Below, piece after piece: positions 59,481-64,000 of a stretch of DNA of 64,000 nt. Location of the stretch: assembly GCA_015345905.1 (NCBI GenBank), contig JADDTR010000004.1:1178001-1242000 (forward strand), given 5' to 3'. The translations under genes and the position numbers were made by a program. Each line of letters starts with the position of its first letter. The stretch's first letter is position 1. This DNA is from Aotearoamyces nothofagi. Its lineage: Eukaryota; Ascomycota; Leotiomycetes; Leotiales; Tympanidaceae. The notes under the pieces were generated by a model, which did no database searches, had not been told where the DNA came from, and saw only the letters and a list, made by a program, of their open reading frames with translations.

Positions 59481-60300
59481 TCTCTCTGTCTCTCTCCCTT
59501 TCTCTCTCTCGTCTCCCCATGCCTGAGGCGCTCATGTGCTGATGCGCCGATGTGCAGTGAGCCAGGCAGGCCAGGCCAGGCACCAACATTGACCCGGTCG
59601 TAAGCCCTGTCCCCGGCGTCGCAGCGAGCGCTGAGGCAGCCAACAGGCACAGACACTGAACAATCCAATCCAATCCAATCCCAGTCCCTCCCCCCCTTTC
59701 CGGGCCCTGGAGATCTATCGAGTTGCACCTACAGCACAGCACAGCACAGCACACACACAGTTGTCCCCTGACGACCAAGGGGGGGGAAAAAGTACCCCGA
59801 GACCACGATACGACGCATGGAAGAGGGAAAGGGCTCTTTTTTTTTTCCCCTTCTCCAAGGTTGTACAGCATGCTGTGCTTTCCCCTTCCATACACATATC
59901 ACATACATATCTCCAGCCTAGCCCCCCGCGCACGCGATCGAGAATTGGCACGGCGATCGGCCGGGTGGGTGTGTGTTTTTTTTTCTTTTTCTTTTTTTTT
60001 CTTTTCTTTCTTTCTTTCTTTCTTCTCCCTCTCTCCCGTCTGGTGCTGTGCTGTGCTGTGCTGTGCTGTGCTGTGTGCTCTGTTCTTGTTCTATATTTTT
60101 TTTTAAAAAAAAATAAAAAAAAATTGGAGAGGGGAGGGGAACGCGTGCGCTGGGCAGAGGACTGAATTTGCCTCTTGTTCGTCTGCTTGATGCGCGCAGG
60201 GCTGGGCTGGGCTGGGCTGGGCTGGTAGAGTTGGGGATAGGAATGGGAGAGTGGGGATAGAGAGAGGAAGGAGAGGAGGAGAGAAGATGATGATTATCAA

Positions 60301-60899
60301 AGTGATATTTTCAGATGAGATAATAGTCAGCTGAAGAGAGGAGAGAAAAAGGTCTTGATTCTTATTTTATTTTGTTTTGTTTTGTTTTTCTTTTCTTAGT
60401 TTTGATTTAGTTTTATCTAATATTGTAGTATAGTATTAGATAGATATAGAGGAATATATTGATAGTATTATAAGAAATATAAGAATTGTATTATTAGAGT
60501 TGTATTATTTAAAAGGTATTTGATTAGATATTTGAAGATATAGAATATATATAAAAGCTATTATAGTAGTAAAATAAGAATATTATATATTGGTAAATAA
60601 AAACTATCAAATAAAAACAAAGCTTCTATTTAGATTATATAGCTATAGATTAAAACAATATTCTTTTAGTCTATTATAACTACTATATTTGATATTCTTT
60701 TATTCTTTTATTCTTTTCTATTTCTTAATCTAGTTTATCTTTTATAGAGTTTCAATCTTAGTTTTTTAAAAGTATAGTTGAATATATTATAAGTTGATCT
60801 ATTTTAACCAGCTGATTAAAAGAGTTGTTAATTGAGTTTAAAGAACTGTTTTAATATATATTATATAATTCAATCTTTGAGATAGATAACAGATAAATT
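60301..60899. other. start of second AT-rich RIP-like tract
   Basis: Composition switches from GC-rich repeats to AT-rich within about 100 bp. No gene seen here; it flanks the 3' end of the dead phosphotransferase gene. Confidence 0.5.
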
Positions 60900-61560
60900 T
60901 CAGACATCTCTAAAATATTTCTGACAGATCTTCTCTATTTCTAATTCCTTAGACATTGGGTCTAGGAATTTATCGATCTCCTCTTGTTAAAAATAATTCA
61001 TCAGATTTATTTACAAAGCTGTAGTATACTTCTAATATTATAGATACTAGCTAGTAGTTTCCCAATCAATGATTTCTACAATTTCATTATTGTAGACAAG
61101 AATATTTAAGCTACTTAAATTGCTATATATAAAGACAGATAATAGCTAAGCAATGTCTTATAATACTATAAGCTTGCTTACTTTGGAGTAGTAATTTAGA
61201 TCAACATTGAATCCTCCTCTAAGAAATCTATAGAAGTTGTATATATTTTCAAAGGGTCTATAGTACATTAAATTTCTAGAGAGATAGTAGTTCTATATTG
61301 ATCTACTATCAATGTTTAAAATACCCTGTTCTTAAAGAGGATATATCTTCTATATCTTATCTACTATTCTCTTCAGCTATATAAATATCTTTGCCTTTGA
61401 ATTACTACTTTGTTCCTTCTATCTATACTCTACTATTTCTTTATTTATTCTCTCTATTGTAATATAAGTCTATCCTTTATAAGTAAAGATATAATATACT
61501 TTCAGTACTAGTATTGAAATATATTAGACTATAAATTATATAGCTGATACTTTAGAAAGG
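60900..61560 (-). pseudogene. RIP-inactivated aminoglycoside-phosphotransferase-fold (APH/choline kinase-like) gene
   Basis: One minus-strand frame keeps family order. It begins near 61500 with a decayed region, then RFLRGGFNVDLNYY, the catalytic loop YSNLSSLNILV (61110-61127 for its first part), EIVEIIDWETTS (61070-61090), and a tail with EEIDKFLDPMSKELEIEKIC ending in a stop at 60900-60902. In intact fungal relatives the loop reads HGDLSSLNILV; His-to-Tyr, Gly-to-Ser and Asp-to-Asn are each one C-to-T or G-to-A step, so the catalytic Asp has been lost in the RIP direction. Several stops replace Trp and Gln codons. This is a dead host-type gene, not a transposon part. The 5' end is unclear. 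Confidence 0.65.
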
Positions 61561-61701
61561 TGTCTAAGAGGCCTGAATTTAATATAGAACTTACTAAAGA
61601 CAAATATAACAGCTCTATAACTAGATATAATATATTTGAGAAGTTTAATATCTATAAAAATAAGAAAGTAGTACAAGTAGATATTTTTGATAGATTGTAA
61701 T

Positions 61702-62695
61702 TAGACTAGCTAAACTAAACTATAAATAAATAGTCTAGACTAGACCAAACTGTAAAAAGCAGTCTAGTCTAGTTTTTAAGTACCTTGATTTTTAAATAGT
61801 CTATATTATAGTCCTTAAAACTAGACTAGTATTTATAGTCTAATTTAGTCTAGACTACTTTAATAAACAGTCTATATTATATAGCTTAAGACTGAATTAT
61901 AAATAATAGTCTAGTCTAATTCAGTTTAGTCTAGACTATTTATAGATTATATAGACAGTAATACTTTATAGTAATACTAGAAGCTTCAATTATATTGCTT
62001 GAGTTATATAGATAGTAATATTCAATAATAATACTATTTGATTTCAATTATATTTAAAATTGCAATTCTATATTTTAGACTTCTAAACTCTTCTTTACTA
62101 AGTTGTCTAGCTCTTTATAGAACTTAATTTATCTATACTTTAATTATTATCTAATATTCTCTTTTATCTTGGCCTTAGTATTGATATTTCTATCCTCTAT
62201 ATTTATTGTAATACTTACTATATAAGAGATAAGTCTAATATATCTATCTTATCTTCTAATATCTCTATTTATTCTTTAATATCTCTCTCTCTCTTCTCAA
62301 TTGACTTATTAATATCCTTTATACTATATCAATAATCGATATTGCTCTATTCTCTTAGTATCTTCTATTTAAATCTATTAAAGTACTTAACTATTATAGA
62401 TTTAGTAACTGTATTAAGGTTTATCTGAGCTCTATAATATTTATATAGATTTTATATAATATTGAAAGTTCTTTCAACTCTAGAGTCAATAGCTTTTATA
62501 AATAATTATTAGCTCTTTATATTACTATTTAATATTACTGTTTAGTATTACTGTTTATATATCTAGAATAGTAAGAATATTATAAGCTATCTATATAATA
62601 GAAGAATAAGAACTCTCTAGTCTCTTCTATATAGTTAAGACTGAAGTTTTAATATCTATAGAATAAAAAGACAAAAGTAGATATTGTTCTGCTTT
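61702..62695 (-). mobile_element. second hAT copy, end fragment, truncated at 62695
   Basis: Aligns along its length with 26751-27818 of the large copy: same TAGACT...terminal repeat at 61702, same subterminal palindromes, two (not three) 71-bp units, then the C-terminal dimerisation region of the transposase (near 62350-62620, GSGVER-type motif altered). This copy has more T/A at C/G positions than the first, so it is more heavily RIPed. Similarity ends at ATATTGTTCTGCTTT (62681-62695; 27804-27818 in the other copy), where unmutated sequence leading to the recombinase gene begins. Confidence 0.8.
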
Positions 62696-62843
62696 GCCTC
62701 CCAACTTCTTTCTCAGTCCTCTCGATTCTGTTGCTCTTTTCCCTCTCCTCCCGCTAGACTCTCCTCGACATCTGATTCTTTTACCTCTATTTTGATCCTC
62801 ATCATCGTGATCAGCCGGCTCCACATCCATAGGTCAAGTCAAC
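62696..62843 (+). promoter_or_regulatory. CT-rich leader/promoter of the DUF3435 gene
   Basis: 148 bp between the hAT break and the start codon. It is pyrimidine-rich on the coding strand (CTCTTTTCCCTCTCCTCC), like many fungal 5' leaders, and shows no RIP-like AT bias. If the break is an element edge, it also contains the element's 5' terminus. Confidence 0.45.
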
Positions 62844-64000
62844 ATGGTACGACGTCAACCAGATGCGGACTTCTCGTCCGACGACGATACCGATCCTGAG
62901 AGCTGCTTCGACACTGAAAATGAGGACAGCGACCATGATACAGATCCTACAGATACAGATACCGACGTCGAACTAGACGATTCAGACGTATCGTGGCTAC
63001 TTAAACAGGACAATGTCCATCCGCCAGAATATTACATCAATCAAGAAGATGAATTTGACGAAGCCGAGTTCGATACGGAGGACTACGGAAAGAACACTCT
63101 CACACTCTTTAATGTCATAAAGGATCGCTGGTATCGGTAAGTGCATATGCCCTCCCATCGTTATGTGTGGTTGCATCGCTAATTAATCTCCCTTATAGAT
63201 ACTGCAAATATGTCCGGAAGGATCCCGAACGATCGATTAGAGCCATCACCCTTCCCCTTCTGTACAGCTTCTTCGACTGGATGTTGGATCAGCGCCGGGG
63301 AAAGGGGGGAAGAAGGGTGTGCGGCATCAAGTCATCTAGCACCCTCGGCACATACTGGAAGATATTTCGGCTTATATATGAGGAGGCCAACGACTCGAAA
63401 ATCCATTCTAAGCTTAACCGCAAGATGCACCGAGTAAGTAGCCGTTGAACGTTCCTCTACCCTCCTTAAATTGTGAGTTAGGACTGACACTTGTGTTTCT
63501 TTGCAGGTGCTCCGAAAATTGGCCAAAAAACACAAGTTAAGTAACAAGAAACGGGAGAAGATGGCGGTTGACGTCGAAGACCTTGTGGGAATCCTCCAAA
63601 TCAACTTGACTACAACGAAGAAGAAGTACGGACATGGGCGCCACCGCATACAGCTTGCCCTCTTCCACCATTTCGCTGGATTCTCTGCGAACCGGCCCCA
63701 AGCCGTCCTCGACCTTTGCTACCGACACATTGTCGTCTCCTTACTCCGCGACCCCGAAGGTGGTCCGCACCGGATCTTGCTTGAGTTTACCTACAAGTTC
63801 ACAAAGCAGTTTCTAGGTATGAAAGATGCATAAGTTTACCATCCCCTGCCCCTACCCAATGTCGTAAAGTGTTTGTGATTAAAGGCAGCATTAACAAGAC
63901 TAGTAATACCTTTCCAGTTCCTGAAATCATCTTTGATCCCTCCCTACTTCTTAGTCCCCATGTTTTTCTACTGGGTCTGCTTTTCGCCGATAAGGCCTTT
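62844..64000 (+). CDS. DUF3435 tyrosine recombinase (Starship captain family), partial
   Basis: Exons 62844..63136, 63199..63433, 63507..63816 or 63829, then 63885 or 63904..>64000; it runs off the window. The acidic N-terminus (many Asp/Glu, residues 11-50) is followed by DUF3435 landmarks: KSSSTLGTYWKIFRLIYEE, FSANRPQAVLDLCYRH, LLRDPEGGPHRI, EFTYKFTKQFLG, NTFPVPEIIFDPSLLLSPHV and LLGLLFADKAF. The Arg in SANRPQ sits where tyrosine recombinases have their first catalytic Arg; the later Arg/His and the Tyr lie outside the window. Captains of Starships are DUF3435 proteins and normally the first gene at the 5' end, pointing inward, but not every DUF3435 protein is a captain. The first two introns are clean (GTAAGT donors). 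The last can be spliced as 63817-63884 (GTATGA...AAAG, frame kept) or, with an altered ATAAGT donor, as 63830-63903, which gives the family-like KDANTFP. Confidence 0.82.

Larger units (their letters stand above)
51313..60300. other. GC-rich, microsatellite-dense gene-free block, right part
   Basis: Nine kilobases without a supported gene. Directly upstream of the zinc-finger gene the plus strand is G-rich (GGTGGT/GGGAGA runs 51960-52420), with a TG run and TA run at 51547-51595. Further on, tandem repeats occur every few hundred bases: AGC runs (53223-53280, 55842-55890), GAGTC (56615-56640), GGCA (56786-56826), CTCGT (57355-57390), GAGTT (58026-58050), CCCAT (59245-59280), TC runs (57768-57783, 59449-59515), TGCTG (60040-60070), GGGCT (60200-60222). 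Frames up to 340 codons are repeat translations. The block ends in a homopolymer A/T stretch near 60090-60125 and then turns AT-rich. Confidence 0.7.

Overview
The window is nuclear DNA of a filamentous ascomycete (Pezizomycotina). The evidence is short introns (about 46-100 nt) with GT-AG ends and CTRAY-like branch sites, fungus-specific families (modin, 1,3-beta-glucan synthase, a fungal-type NLR, a DUF3435 recombinase), and AT-rich blocks whose coding relics carry the C-to-T/G-to-A damage typical of repeat-induced point mutation (RIP). The species cannot be named. All exon models were built by hand from splice signals, frame and remembered family patterns; no database search was run.

Layout. 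0.3-17 kb is a gene-dense, mostly metabolic stretch: modin (-), a 2-oxoadipate dioxygenase/decarboxylase of the DUF1338/HglS type (+), an NMN-adenylyltransferase-like protein (+), a glutamine-synthetase-fold protein (-), a large NLR with about 14 C-terminal MORN repeats (+), an 8-amino-7-oxononanoate-synthase-like enzyme (-) and a cytochrome P450 (-). 18.3-24.2 kb is the 1,3-beta-glucan synthase (-). 25.2-34.8 kb is an AT-rich, RIP-decayed island holding a large hAT-family DNA transposon and a small non-autonomous relative with a perfect 8-bp target duplication. It also contains two places where a single n separates identical ~195-bp copies, which look like unmerged contig overlaps.

34.8-41.6 kb is healthy again: an atypical protein kinase (+) and a divergent pair of splicing factors, Prp31 (-) and Clf1 (+). 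42-44.5 kb holds two decayed host genes (RTA1-like and Zn2Cys6-type regulator). 47-60.3 kb is GC-rich, strand-asymmetric, microsatellite-rich DNA in which the only convincing gene is a C2H2 zinc-finger regulator resembling Neurospora CSP-1/yeast Nrg1. At 60.3 kb composition flips to AT-rich: a RIP-killed phosphotransferase gene and the end of a second hAT copy. The hAT copy stops abruptly at 62,695, and 148 bp later a DUF3435 tyrosine-recombinase gene, the family that contains the captains of Starship giant transposons, starts and runs off the window end.

The most interesting items are the NLR-MORN architecture and the possible 5' edge of a Starship lying inside a dead hAT element. The second is testable, because the missing part of the hAT copy should reappear at the far edge.
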